Origin: Deltaproteobacteria bacterium | GTDB taxonomy: Bacteria > Desulfobacterota > Desulfobacteria > Desulfobacterales > B30-G6 | Assembly (NCBI GenBank): GCA_022340465.1 | Contig: JAJDNW010000097.1 | Span: 1-38,879, forward strand | DNA length: 38,879 bases | Direction of reading: 5' to 3' | In this document: positions 14,681 to 22,878 of the stretch, piece by piece | Layout of the letters: every line of letters starts with the position of its first letter | Numbering within the stretch: the stretch's first letter is position 1 | Translations under genes and position numbers: made by a program | The notes under the pieces: generated by a model | The model's input: the letters and a program-made list of their open reading frames with translations, nothing else | What the model was told of the DNA's origin: nothing | The model's database searches: none

Positions 14681-15853
14681 ATGAAAACGAAAAAAGTCAA
14701 ATCACCCGACCAGCTCTACTTTACCGAAGACCACGAACTGGTTCGCAAGGCTGTCCGGGATTTTGTCCGCAGAGAGATTCGGCCCAACCTGGACGAATGG
14801 GAAGAAAAGGGGCAGGCGCCGCTCCACGACCTTTTCAAGAAGATGGGAGACTTAGGCTTCCTGGGCATCCGCTATGACCCCGCCTACGGCGGTCAGGGCC
14901 TGGACCACTGGTACGACCTGGTTTTTCTGGAGGAGCTCGGACACATCCAGGGATTCGGCCTGCCCGTCGCCATCTCCGTCCAGACCCACATGGCCACTCC
15001 GGCAATCCACGACTTCGGCAGCGAATATCTGAAGGAAACCTACCTGAAACCGGCCATCGCCGGCGATATGGTGGCTTCCATCGCCGTCACGGAACCCGGT
15101 GCCGGTTCCGACGTCGGGGCGCTGATCACCACCGCCCGGCGGGACGGCGGCGAGTACGTCATCAACGGCTCCAAGACCTTCATCACCAACGGCACCCAGG
15201 CGGATTTTCTGACCCTTTTGGCACGCACCAGCGATGACCCGGGATACCACTCCTTCAGCCTTTTCGTGGTACCCACCGATTTGCCCGGCTTCCATGTCAG
15301 CCGGAAATTGGACAAGCTGGGCATGCGCTCCAGCGACACGGCCGAACTGTTCTTCGACAATCTCAGGATCCCCAAAGAACACCTCATCGGCAAGGAGGGG
15401 GAAGGCTTCATCTACCAGATGCAGCAGTTTCAGCACGAGCGGTTTTCCGGAATCCCCATGGGGTATGTCGGCGCCCGGGACATCATCGACATGACCGTGG
15501 GCTACATCAAGGACCGGGTGGTTTTCGGCAAGCCCCTGATAAAACGGCAGGTGCTGCAGCACAGGCTTGCCGAGTGGCTCATGGAGATCGAATGCCTCAA
15601 GCGGCTGGCCTATCACATCGTGCGCATGAAAGAAGCCGGTCTGGACGCCGCTAAAGAGATCACCATGGGCAAGCTGAAAGTGGCGCACCTCGTTCAGGAA
15701 GTGATCGCCGGCTGCATGCAGATGCACGGCGGCATGGGCTTCATGAACGAAATGCTCATCAGCCGCTATTTTCGTGATTCCCGCGTTATTTCGGTGGGCG
15801 GCGGAGCCAACGAGGTCATGTGCCAGGTAATCGCCAAAATGGAAGGATATTGA
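14681..15853 (+). CDS. Acyl-CoA dehydrogenase (IVD/LCAD/AtuD-like)
   Basis: A 390-residue flavin acyl-CoA dehydrogenase making a 2-enoyl-CoA. Signatures are AVTEPGAGSDVG (135-146), INGSKTFITNG (161-171) and MHGGMGFMNE (348-357). The usual catalytic base position, the glutamate in the YEGTxEI-like segment, is glycine here: SVGGGANEVM (371-380). A glutamate at residue 253 (QFQHERFSG) occupies the place used by isovaleryl-CoA and long-chain dehydrogenases, which suggests a branched or bulky acyl substrate. This fits the carboxylase/AtuA genes upstream. The gene ends 5 bases before the 3' end of a convergent GntR gene. An AAAGGA site precedes the ATG. Confidence 0.93.
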   Translation: MKTKKVKSPDQLYFTEDHELVRKAVRDFVRREIRPNLDEWEEKGQAPLHDLFKKMGDLGFLGIRYDPAYGGQGLDHWYDLVFLEELGHIQGFGLPVAISVQTHMATPAIHDFGSEYLKETYLKPAIAGDMVASIAVTEPGAGSDVGALITTARRDGGEYVINGSKTFITNGTQADFLTLLARTSDDPGYHSFSLFVVPTDLPGFHVSRKLDKLGMRSSDTAELFFDNLRIPKEHLIGKEGEGFIYQMQQFQHERFSGIPMGYVGARDIIDMTVGYIKDRVVFGKPLIKRQVLQHRLAEWLMEIECLKRLAYHIVRMKEAGLDAAKEITMGKLKVAHLVQEVIAGCMQMHGGMGFMNEMLISRYFRDSRVISVGGGANEVMCQVIAKMEGY

Positions 15854-15857
15854 CCCG

Positions 15858-16556
15858 TTATTTGTAATAGTCGCTGAGGGAGGCATAAATGTCCTGAATA
15901 TGCTCCTTCATGTTCGCTGCCGCCTTGTCGAGATCCCCGTCCTTGACCCCCTCGTAGATATTGACATGAAATACCAGTGATTTTTTCAGGAGGTCCGGTA
16001 TGGCGGTGAAGGCTTCCCGGATGAACTGTTCCATCAGACCGCGGATGGTGAGAAACATGTGCTTCATGTAGCGGTTGTGGGAAGCGATAGCCAGGTGCTC
16101 GTGAAAGGCCATGTCCAGTTCGGAGTAGCGTTTCATCCGTTCCTCGGCCAGCGCGGATTGCATCCGCGCGACGAGCTTTCCTATCTGATCGATATCTCTT
16201 TTGGTGGCATGCTGCACGGCGAGCTCCACCACCCCGATTTCGATGAACCGCCTGGCTTCCAACAGTTCCAGGCTGGCCTCGGCATCCGACAAGAACGGCG
16301 GGGAAAGCTGATCCAGCCACAGGGACGGGTTTGCCGACTTGATAACCGTGCCGAGCCCGGGCCGCTGCTCGATGACGCCGATCAGGCTCAGGGTATGCAG
16401 CGCCTCGCGCAACGAAGGCCGGCTGACACCGAGCTGGGCGGAAAATTCGTTCTGATTGGGAAGCTTGTCGCCCTCCTTCAGCTCTCCCGCCGCGATCATG
16501 CGCTTGATTTCATCGAGAACGGCATCGGCCAGTTTTTTTCTTTTGATGGCAGCCAT
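15858..16556 (-). CDS. GntR/FadR-family (FCD) transcriptional regulator
   Basis: A 232-residue regulator with an N-terminal winged helix (LADAVLDEIKRMIAAGELKE, then SAQLGVSRPSLREAL, about residues 8-50) and a C-terminal all-helical FCD ligand domain (ELDMAFHEHLAIASHN, about 140-155, and FHVNIYEGVKDGDLDKA). The FCD domain normally binds a metal and an organic acid or acyl-CoA. It is the last gene of the minus-strand block, 141 bases after the FMN oxidoreductase gene, and convergent with the acyl-CoA dehydrogenase gene. It probably represses one or both catabolic blocks in response to an intermediate; the target is inferred. Confidence 0.92.
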   Translation of the reverse strand: MAAIKRKKLADAVLDEIKRMIAAGELKEGDKLPNQNEFSAQLGVSRPSLREALHTLSLIGVIEQRPGLGTVIKSANPSLWLDQLSPPFLSDAEASLELLEARRFIEIGVVELAVQHATKRDIDQIGKLVARMQSALAEERMKRYSELDMAFHEHLAIASHNRYMKHMFLTIRGLMEQFIREAFTAIPDLLKKSLVFHVNIYEGVKDGDLDKAAANMKEHIQDIYASLSDYYK

Positions 16557-16583
16557 ATCATCACTATGATACCCACTAATTCA

Positions 16584-16591
16584 TACATGTA
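16584..16591. promoter_or_regulatory. TACATGTA palindrome upstream of the GntR gene
   Basis: An 8-base perfect palindrome about 28 bases upstream of the GntR start codon, with outer TTCAT/ATGAA half-sites around it (16580-16602). It is a candidate autoregulatory operator, but the FadR-type consensus is not clearly met. Confidence 0.25.
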
Positions 16592-16697
16592 ATTGTCATG
16601 AACACCGTATGCATCATTAGGGCTTCGCCCGATAATGACTTCAAGATGCCCAAAACACAGAGCTGAACCCCTGCCGTTCGATCTTAGCGCCGACCGC

Positions 16698-17690
16698 TTA
16701 GTCCTTAACTGCAGCGTGCACGGCATTGAGCCGTTCGACCGCCTCTTCCATCATCTCCTTGAGCAGCTCTGCACAGGTAGGGATGGAATGAATCAGACCG
16801 ATGGATTGCCCCACCATCATGGGGGCCGCATTCACGTCACCCGTTTCCCAGGCCTTGAGGACGCGCTCCCCTGAAATCAGCGGGATGATCGCTTCCAGGC
16901 CACCGCCTTTGGCTTCCGTTTCCAGAACACACGCCACGGTTTCGTTGCGTAACGCCCTGCCCTGGAGATGGATCGACTTGCATATCAAGGCGGTGTCCTG
17001 TTCCTGACGATTGACCAGTTCCTGCTTGATGTTGTCGTGAACATCGCACTCCCTGGTGGCCATGAACCGGCTGGCCATCATGACCCCGTCCGCGCCCAGC
17101 ATCAGGGCCGCCGCCAGGGTGCGGCCGTTGGCGATGCCGCCCACGGTGACCACCGGAATGGAAACCGACTCCTTTATCCTGGGGGTCAGCACCATGGTGC
17201 TGACGTCGTCGTCCAGGGGGTGCCCTCCCTCCTCGATGCCCGCCGCATAGATCCCGTCGTAGCCCACCTTTTCAGCATGCACGGCATGGCGCACGGACCC
17301 CACCTTGTGAAACAGCTTCACCCCGGCCCCCTTGAGCATGTCGATGTATTCCATGCCGCAGGCCTTGTCGATGGGAGCGCCAGACACTTCGATGCCGGCA
17401 ACCTGTTCCTCGGCGCACACGCGCAGATACATCTTGTGGTGTTCACCGCTGATACGCACTGATGGTAGAATGGTGACGTTGACCATAAAGGGTTTGTCGG
17501 TCAGATTGCGGGTTTCATGGATGGCGTTTCGAAAGTCGTCCTCGGTTTCAAAGTTGGCGGCTGTCAGGTTGCCCATTCCCCCGGCATTCGAGATGGCCGC
17601 GCACAGGTTGGGCTTGCAGATCCACATCATGGCACCGCATATGATTGGATAGTCGATGCCGAACATATCGGTAATTTTAGTCTTAATCAT
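16698..17690 (-). CDS. FMN-dependent oxidoreductase (nitronate monooxygenase / FabK-like)
   Basis: A 330-residue TIM-barrel flavoprotein. The N-terminus, ITDMFGIDYPIICGAMMW, is typical of the family. The FMN phosphate-binding segments are GGIANGRTLAAAL and GADGVMMASRF, and EEGGHP carries the conserved GGH site. Members include nitronate monooxygenases, the enoyl-ACP reductase FabK and several 2-enoyl reductases. In this acyl-CoA context an enoyl reductase or an amine/nitro side-reaction enzyme are both possible. The start overlaps nothing: GGGGAG lies 6 bases before it, and the aminotransferase stop is 11 bases upstream, so the two genes are one transcription unit. Confidence 0.87.
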   Translation of the reverse strand: MIKTKITDMFGIDYPIICGAMMWICKPNLCAAISNAGGMGNLTAANFETEDDFRNAIHETRNLTDKPFMVNVTILPSVRISGEHHKMYLRVCAEEQVAGIEVSGAPIDKACGMEYIDMLKGAGVKLFHKVGSVRHAVHAEKVGYDGIYAAGIEEGGHPLDDDVSTMVLTPRIKESVSIPVVTVGGIANGRTLAAALMLGADGVMMASRFMATRECDVHDNIKQELVNRQEQDTALICKSIHLQGRALRNETVACVLETEAKGGGLEAIIPLISGERVLKAWETGDVNAAPMMVGQSIGLIHSIPTCAELLKEMMEEAVERLNAVHAAVKD

Positions 17691-17701
17691 TCGGCTCCCC
17701 T

Positions 17702-19042
17702 TTACATCCCTATTTTTTTCTCCATTTCAGTCAAAATCTCGTCCAGCAGCCCGACGATTTCGTCGATCTCGTCCCGGGTCACGATATACGCGGGCCCCAG
17801 CATCATCATGTCCCCGGCCTGTCCGCGTTCGCATCCGCCGGAGGTCTCGATCACCAGGCCTTTGCTCTGGGCCTGCATGTGCAGATCGACCCAGAACATC
17901 CGGGCCGGATCCAAGGGCTCTCTGGTTTCCTGGTTTCTCACGAACTCCACGCCGCGCATCAATCCTTCGCCGCGGACGTCGCCGACGATCGCATGCGACT
18001 TGAGCCCCTCGAGCTTTTCCCCCAAGTATTCACCCATTTCGGCGCAGCGTGCAACCAAATTTTGTTCGTCCAGGATATCCATGGTTTTGTTGGAAACGGC
18101 GGCCCCGAGCGGATTTCCGGCCCAGGTGTGCCCGGCGGAGAATATCCCCGATCCCTTGGCGATCGCATCGAAAATTCGGGAGGTGACGGCAACGGCCCCC
18201 AGGGGGAAATACCCGCCCGCAATGGCCTTTCCCAGGGCCATGAGGTCCGGCGGCGTCTCGAAGTGTTCGTAGGCGAAGAATTTACCGGTGCGGCCGAAGC
18301 CGGTCATGACCTCGTCCATGATCAGCAGGACATCGAATTTGTCGCAGATCTCCCGAATCTTCTTGAAATAGTCCCGACGCGGCGCCGCCGCACAGAGCGA
18401 CATGCCCGAGAAGGGCTCGGCAATAAAGGCGGAAACGGTGTCAGGACCCTGCATCATGATTTCGTTTTCCAGGGCCTGGGCGCACTCCAGGTTGCACGTC
18501 TCGGGCTGCTGCTTGAACCAACATCGGTAGCAATAGCCCGGGGCGATGTGATAGGTGCCGGCAAGATAGGGGACATAGTCGGCCCTGCGGAACGGAAAGC
18601 CTGACATTGCCAGGGCGCCCATGGTCATGCCGTGGTAGCTCAACCACCTGGAGATAACCTTGAACTTGGAGGGGTTGCCGTTTTCGATGTGGTATTTGCG
18701 CGCCAGTTTGATGGCAGTTTCCGTGGCCTCGGAGCCGCCGGACACCATAAACACCCTGTCCATGACGTTGCCGCTTTTTGCGCAAATACGGGAACAGCAT
18801 TCCTCCAAAACCGGGGTCGTGAAATCCATGCGGTAGACAAAGGCGGCCTTCTCCGCCTGCGCTTGCATGGTTGCGGCGATCTCCTTGACGCCATGGCCCA
18901 GGCTGCAGGTGATCGGGCCGCTGCTGGCATCGATGTAGCGGTTTCCATGCGTGTCGTAGAGGTAGATGCCCTCTCCGCGCTCGATGGCCGGGTACTCGTT
19001 GTTGAGAAACACGCTGATTGAATGGCTTTTTTGGGCGGTCAT
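17702..19042 (-). CDS. Class III (omega) aminotransferase
   Basis: A 446-residue PLP-dependent class III aminotransferase. PLP-phosphate contacts are in SGGSEATETAIKLARKYH; the cofactor aspartate is in LLIMDEVMTGFGRTG and the Schiff-base lysine in LGKAIAGGYFPLGAV. A cysteine-bearing insert (YCYRCWFK, followed by TCNLECA) lies about residues 170-190 and recalls a small metal or disulfide site seen in some relatives. These enzymes transfer the amino group of omega- or beta-amino acids or amines, usually to pyruvate or 2-oxoglutarate. It lies between the VOC gene and the FMN oxidoreductase gene and has a GGGAG site 8 bases before the ATG. The substrate is unknown. Confidence 0.93.
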   Translation of the reverse strand: MTAQKSHSISVFLNNEYPAIERGEGIYLYDTHGNRYIDASSGPITCSLGHGVKEIAATMQAQAEKAAFVYRMDFTTPVLEECCSRICAKSGNVMDRVFMVSGGSEATETAIKLARKYHIENGNPSKFKVISRWLSYHGMTMGALAMSGFPFRRADYVPYLAGTYHIAPGYCYRCWFKQQPETCNLECAQALENEIMMQGPDTVSAFIAEPFSGMSLCAAAPRRDYFKKIREICDKFDVLLIMDEVMTGFGRTGKFFAYEHFETPPDLMALGKAIAGGYFPLGAVAVTSRIFDAIAKGSGIFSAGHTWAGNPLGAAVSNKTMDILDEQNLVARCAEMGEYLGEKLEGLKSHAIVGDVRGEGLMRGVEFVRNQETREPLDPARMFWVDLHMQAQSKGLVIETSGGCERGQAGDMMMLGPAYIVTRDEIDEIVGLLDEILTEMEKKIGM

Positions 19043-19155
19043 ATTTTTTCTCCCAATTTAATAAATTTTCATGGCTACTGCTTATGATGACTACTTGACA
19101 ATACGAATCCCTGTGCCCTTATCATCTACTCCATTTAATGCTGAAAGAAAATTTT

Positions 19156-19554
19156 TTAGGGTTCTGACAACTCAATGGTAATTCCGTTGAGCGCTTCGGG
19201 CGTGGACAGGGCAATCTTCCTGCCCCGCAGCCCCACTCTCGGCTCCTGGTCCGCCATGGGCACGCCGCGCTCCTTGAGCTTCTCCACGTCCGCTTCTATG
19301 CTGTCGGACAGCAGGCAGAAGTGGTGAATCATGTCCCCCTTTTCCTGCAGCATCTGCGCAAGCGGCCCGTCAGGCCCGGCGTCCTGGATCATCTCCAGGC
19401 CGATGCCGTTCAGATCCACCACCGCACACCTGAGCCCCGCATCCGGGAATTCCTTCACTTCGGGCGGTTCGATGTCCACAATCTTTGCCAGTGCCGTTAC
19501 CGTCGATTCGATGTCTTTCACAAAAAGGCCCAGATGGCCGATACCTTTAATCAT
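19156..19554 (-). CDS. VOC-family protein, methylmalonyl-CoA epimerase-like
   Basis: A vicinal-oxygen-chelate protein of 132 residues (137 if the upstream ATG at 19569 is used). The candidate metal ligands match methylmalonyl-CoA epimerase: His in GIGHLGLF, Glu in IGLEMIQ, His in MIHHFCLL and Glu in TIELSEP. Epimerases convert the S- to the R-form of a 2-branched acyl-CoA so that it can enter a mutase, which would suit a pathway with a biotin carboxylase. I prefer the start at 19554 because a GGGGAGG stretch precedes it. It lies between the TRAP genes and the class III aminotransferase. A glyoxalase-type function cannot be excluded. Confidence 0.82.
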   Translation of the reverse strand: MIKGIGHLGLFVKDIESTVTALAKIVDIEPPEVKEFPDAGLRCAVVDLNGIGLEMIQDAGPDGPLAQMLQEKGDMIHHFCLLSDSIEADVEKLKERGVPMADQEPRVGLRGRKIALSTPEALNGITIELSEP

Positions 19555-19673
19555 CTCCCTCCCCTTCATTTAAAAAACACTCTTTCCATTTGGAATCAAT
19601 ACCGGCAAGCCCACATATGGTTATCACCATTACCCAAGCCGACACAAACCTTTATCGGGGCAGGTGACGAAAA

Positions 19674-20957
19674 TCACCTCATCAAATACACCAGCCACAT
19701 GGCGATCCCGGGAATCAGCGTGGTCAGAAACAGGGCCACCACCTGGGCCCCCAAAAAGGGCCAGGCCTCCCGGGCAATGGCCCCCATTTTTTCGTTGCAG
19801 ATGGGAGCGGCGATCCAAAGCTGCGGTCCCATGGGCGGTGTGATTTCACCGATGAGAGAACAGAAAATAGACAAAAGACCGTAGAAAACCGGGTCAATGC
19901 CCAGGTCTCTCACGCTGGGCATGAACAACGGCAGAACGATGATCACCATGGGAATACTCGAGAAAAAGAAACCCATGACCAGCAGCAGCACCTCCACGGC
20001 CAGCAGAAATGCCATGGGGCTGAGTTCCATGTTGACCACCCACTCTCCGATGATCTGGGGGAGCCCGATGTAGCCCAGGGTTTTGCCGAAAAGATCACCG
20101 CCGATATACATGAGGTAGATCATGCTGGACAGCTTGGCCGTGTCCACCAGTGAATCGATAAACCCCCGCCAATCGAGTGCCTTGTATATGAATATTCCCA
20201 GGATCAGGGCATAGTAAACCGAAACCGAGGCCGCCTGGGTCGGGCTGAAAATCCCGCTGTAGATGCCTCCCAACACCACGAGGGGCATCAGCAACACGGG
20301 GAAAACCTGGATCAGGGCTTTCCAGCGTTCATCCCAGGATGCCTTTCCCCGCAGGGCATACTTGCGGCGTTTGGATATGACCACCGCTACAATGCACATC
20401 AAAAAAGCACTCAGAAAGCCCGGACCGATGCCCGCCATGAACAGGTCGGCGATGGAAACCTGGTTGAAGGCCCCGAACAGGATGAAAAACAGGCTGGGCG
20501 GTATCAGCATGCCCAGTTCCGCCGCGCACACGGTCATGCCCGAAGAAAAGGGGCGGTCATACCCCGCATCGACCAGGATGGGGACGACTACCGTGCCGAT
20601 GATCGCCAGGCAGGCCGCAGCCGACCCGGATATGGAGCCTAAAAAAGCGGCAAAAACAATCGTGGCCACGGCCATGCCGCCCGGCCAGTGCCCCACCATG
20701 GCACTCATGAAATTGCGCAGCGGGACCATGCCGCCGCTCTTCAGAATCAAATTGCCGGCCAGAATGAAAAAGGGCATGGCCAGCAGGGTGTAGGAGTTTA
20801 TCGTCGAAAAAAAGAGCTGGGCCACGTTGGGGGTGGGGAATCCCATGGAATACAGTAAAATGATAATCGACCCCACACTGAAAGCGATTGCCAGCGGCGA
20901 CCCCAGCATAAAAAGGAGTATCATGGCCCCGAGGCCGATATATTCGAATAGTTCCAT
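19674..20957 (-). CDS. dctM: TRAP transporter large permease (DctM)
   Basis: A 427-residue polytopic membrane protein of the DctM/IT superfamily, with about 12 hydrophobic segments and the typical motifs LLAMPFFILAGNLI (near residue 57), AAFLGSISGSAAA and SLIGEITPPMGPQLW. It forms the Na+-driven channel of a tripartite ATP-independent periplasmic transporter. It follows the small permease gene by 23 bases, and the binding protein gene lies further upstream, giving P-Q-M order. The substrate is probably a carboxylate or amino acid used by the neighbouring aminotransferase/BKACE enzymes. Confidence 0.95.
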   Translation of the reverse strand: MELFEYIGLGAMILLFMLGSPLAIAFSVGSIIILLYSMGFPTPNVAQLFFSTINSYTLLAMPFFILAGNLILKSGGMVPLRNFMSAMVGHWPGGMAVATIVFAAFLGSISGSAAACLAIIGTVVVPILVDAGYDRPFSSGMTVCAAELGMLIPPSLFFILFGAFNQVSIADLFMAGIGPGFLSAFLMCIVAVVISKRRKYALRGKASWDERWKALIQVFPVLLMPLVVLGGIYSGIFSPTQAASVSVYYALILGIFIYKALDWRGFIDSLVDTAKLSSMIYLMYIGGDLFGKTLGYIGLPQIIGEWVVNMELSPMAFLLAVEVLLLVMGFFFSSIPMVIIVLPLFMPSVRDLGIDPVFYGLLSIFCSLIGEITPPMGPQLWIAAPICNEKMGAIAREAWPFLGAQVVALFLTTLIPGIAMWLVYLMR

Positions 20958-20980
20958 CTAGCGGTGACTCCTGTCTTGGG

Positions 20981-21472
20981 TTACCATTTTTTACGGGCAG
21001 CCCTTACCAGTTCGGCCAGGGCGATCAGCGTGAAGATGCCCATGCCAAGGGGGACGCACAACTCCACGATCCATTTTGGAACCGGAATGTAGCGGGGAAA
21101 AATAGAGCCCCGTACATGCAGCTGCTGCAGGAAAAGGATGCTCCCCCAGGTGATGAAAGCCCCGTATGCCAGGGTAATCAGTGCCAGCCCGACCTCCAGG
21201 GCCCAGCGGCCCCATCCGCTGAACCTGTCCCTGATGAAATCGATGGACACGTGCCCGCCGCCCGGCAGCAGAAAACCGGTGATGAGCAGCAGGGCCCACA
21301 CTGTCAACCAAACCGAAAAATCGAAAAAAAGGTCGAAAGACACCTTGAACACCACACGGGCGATAATTTCGGCCATGCTGATGGTTACCGCGACAAATAA
21401 AATAATGCCGCAGGACACCTCGGCGAACCTTCTGATCCGCGCATACAGGCCGTTTTCTCCTTTGTTTGTCAT
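20981..21472 (-). CDS. dctQ: TRAP transporter small permease (DctQ)
   Basis: A 163-residue protein with four predicted membrane helices (about residues 20-40, 52-70, 92-112 and 132-155), the size and layout of DctQ. The motif GHVSIDFIRDRFS between helices 2 and 3 is characteristic. It assembles with DctM. GGAGGTAA is 9 bases before the start, a strong site. A GC-rich hairpin separates it from dctP. Confidence 0.93.
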   Translation of the reverse strand: MTNKGENGLYARIRRFAEVSCGIILFVAVTISMAEIIARVVFKVSFDLFFDFSVWLTVWALLLITGFLLPGGGHVSIDFIRDRFSGWGRWALEVGLALITLAYGAFITWGSILFLQQLHVRGSIFPRYIPVPKWIVELCVPLGMGIFTLIALAELVRAARKKW

Positions 21473-21496
21473 GGGGCATTACCTCCGGAAATTATC

Positions 21497-21542
21497 AAAC
21501 CGGGCTGCCGCCGCCCCTCGGCGGCAGGCGGCGGCCCGGTTT
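21497..21542 (-). repeat. GC-rich intercistronic hairpin between dctP and dctQ
   Basis: AAACCGGGC (21497-21505) pairs perfectly with GCCCGGTTT (21534-21542). Inside it TGCCGCCG (21506-21513) pairs with CGGCGGCA (21519-21526), leaving one 7-base bulge. There is no U-run after it on the minus strand, so it is not a standard terminator. Such hairpins usually protect the upstream binding-protein mRNA and lower permease expression. Confidence 0.65.
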
Positions 21543-21551
21543 GCATCCATG

Positions 21552-22592
21552 CTACTTCGACGCCTCGATGGCTTTGATAAGTGCGGGATCCAGGCCTTCC
21601 AAAGCGCTGGATCCTGCCGCCTTCATGGTCTTTTCCCATGTTTCATTTTCGGCGGCACTCAACTCGATCAGTTCCAGATCCGGGTTGGCCGCCCACCCCT
21701 GGGCAATGGCGCCCTGGGCGTTTTCGAAATAAGGGGCTGTCTCAATACGGTCGAAAACATCCTTGATGGCCGTGCGCTCTTTTTCCGGCAGGCCATCCCA
21801 CCACTGGGAGCTGGCCACGATACACAAAGGCTGAATGGCCCAGGTGTGCTTGACGCAGTACTTGGTGTAACGCGGCAGATCATAAAAATAAAATGCGGCA
21901 AACATATCGGTCAAGAGGCCGTCTATCATGTTGGTCTGCAGGGCCGTCACCACTTCCGTGTAGGGTAGGGAAATGGGGGTGGTTCCCATGGCCTTCAACG
22001 CCTTTGAAAAACCCTCGCCGCCGGCGAAACGGATCTTCTGCCCCTTCAAATCGGCCATTGAGTTGACCGGCCCCTTGTTCGTATAAAGATACCAGTCACC
22101 GGCACTGGCCATCCACTTTAAAATAGTGACCCCTTTTTCCTTGGCCATGTTAGCGGCCACTTTTTTCCAGACAGGCGTGTTCATGGTGCGCATGAAGTGC
22201 CCCCAACTGTTAAAAACCCCCGGCGATTCCACCGCCTTCCAGGCTGGTTCGAGCTGCTCCATGTAGTGGGGGCCGCTGAAGGTCAGTTCGGCGGCACCGG
22301 AAGCCACACCGGTGAGGCACTCGTTGGGATCGCTGAACAGGGTGTTGACATATTTAAGCGCATACTTGCCCTTCAACGCTTGGTAGGTGCGTATCCGGTA
22401 GTCCAAGGCACCGAAGTACATGTTCACCGACATGGCTTCCACACTGCCTTCCTGAGCACCTTCAGTGGCCCCGACGAGAACGAATTTAATATTTTGCTTT
22501 TTGGCCAGGGCATTTCCCGGAACGAAAACGACCATACCAACCATCAGACAGGCAACAAGAATCGCAATCGTAACGCCAGAAATTTTTTTCAT
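21552..22592 (-). CDS. dctP: TRAP transporter substrate-binding protein (DctP family)
   Basis: A 346-residue periplasmic binding protein. A signal peptide is visible (MKKISGVTIAILVACLMVG, cleavage probably after GNALA near residue 29). The DctP fold motifs are DLKGQKIRFAGGEGFSKAL and LPYTEVVTALQTNMIDGLL; in relatives an Arg in the first region (KIR) binds the substrate carboxylate. The start at 22592 is chosen because AGGAGG sits 8 bases before it; the in-frame ATG two codons earlier would be too close. It captures an organic or amino acid for the TRAP permease. Confidence 0.94.
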   Translation of the reverse strand: MKKISGVTIAILVACLMVGMVVFVPGNALAKKQNIKFVLVGATEGAQEGSVEAMSVNMYFGALDYRIRTYQALKGKYALKYVNTLFSDPNECLTGVASGAAELTFSGPHYMEQLEPAWKAVESPGVFNSWGHFMRTMNTPVWKKVAANMAKEKGVTILKWMASAGDWYLYTNKGPVNSMADLKGQKIRFAGGEGFSKALKAMGTTPISLPYTEVVTALQTNMIDGLLTDMFAAFYFYDLPRYTKYCVKHTWAIQPLCIVASSQWWDGLPEKERTAIKDVFDRIETAPYFENAQGAIAQGWAANPDLELIELSAAENETWEKTMKAAGSSALEGLDPALIKAIEASK

Positions 22593-22681
22593 GACCATTT
22601 CCTCCTTTTGGTAATTATGTTCACTTATGGTTCCCACACTTCCGATTCGACCCGATAACCACAAAGCTACAACGTATTAGC

Positions 22682-22792
22682 CTGGCAATTAAATAGCCTA
22701 CCCTGTCATGCTGGACTTGATCCGGTATCCATTACCTATTACTGGATTCCTGCCTTCGCAGGAATGACGGAATTGAGCTATTTAATCGCCGG
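22682..22792. repeat. 111-bp palindromic MITE-like element
   Basis: Terminal inverted repeats of 16 bases with two mismatches (22682-22697, TGGCAATTAAATAGC, and 22777-22792, GCTATTTAATCGCC) enclose internal palindromes, including a perfect 7-bp hairpin TTCCTGC-CTTC-GCAGGAA at 22747-22764. The internal part resembles the dispersed 'CTTGATCCGG...GGATTCCTGCC' repeat of many environmental bacteria. It lies between the BKACE gene and dctP, where it may carry or disrupt promoter signals. Confidence 0.6.
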
Positions 22793-22861
22793 ATCAGTAT
22801 CATAACGTTCACATCTCTCTTGACGAAGTTAACCCTCCAACTTCTCCTCGACGTTGCAAAA

Positions 22862-22878
22862 GCCTGAGGGCTTCAGGC
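22862..22878 (-). terminator. Weak terminator-like hairpin over the BKACE stop codon
   Basis: On the minus strand GCCTGA-AGCCC-TCAGGC is followed by TTTTGC. The stem includes the BKACE stop codon. With only four U residues it may be a partial terminator or an attenuator before the TRAP genes. Confidence 0.35.

Noticed and set aside
14852-15886. 344-codon frame antisense to the acyl-CoA dehydrogenase gene
   Set aside because: Antisense shadow; no family-like motifs and no ribosome site.
16625-16700. GGGC-TTC-GCCC hairpin near 16620 as a terminator of the FMN oxidoreductase gene
   Set aside because: The stem is only 4 bp and there is no U-run; too weak to call.
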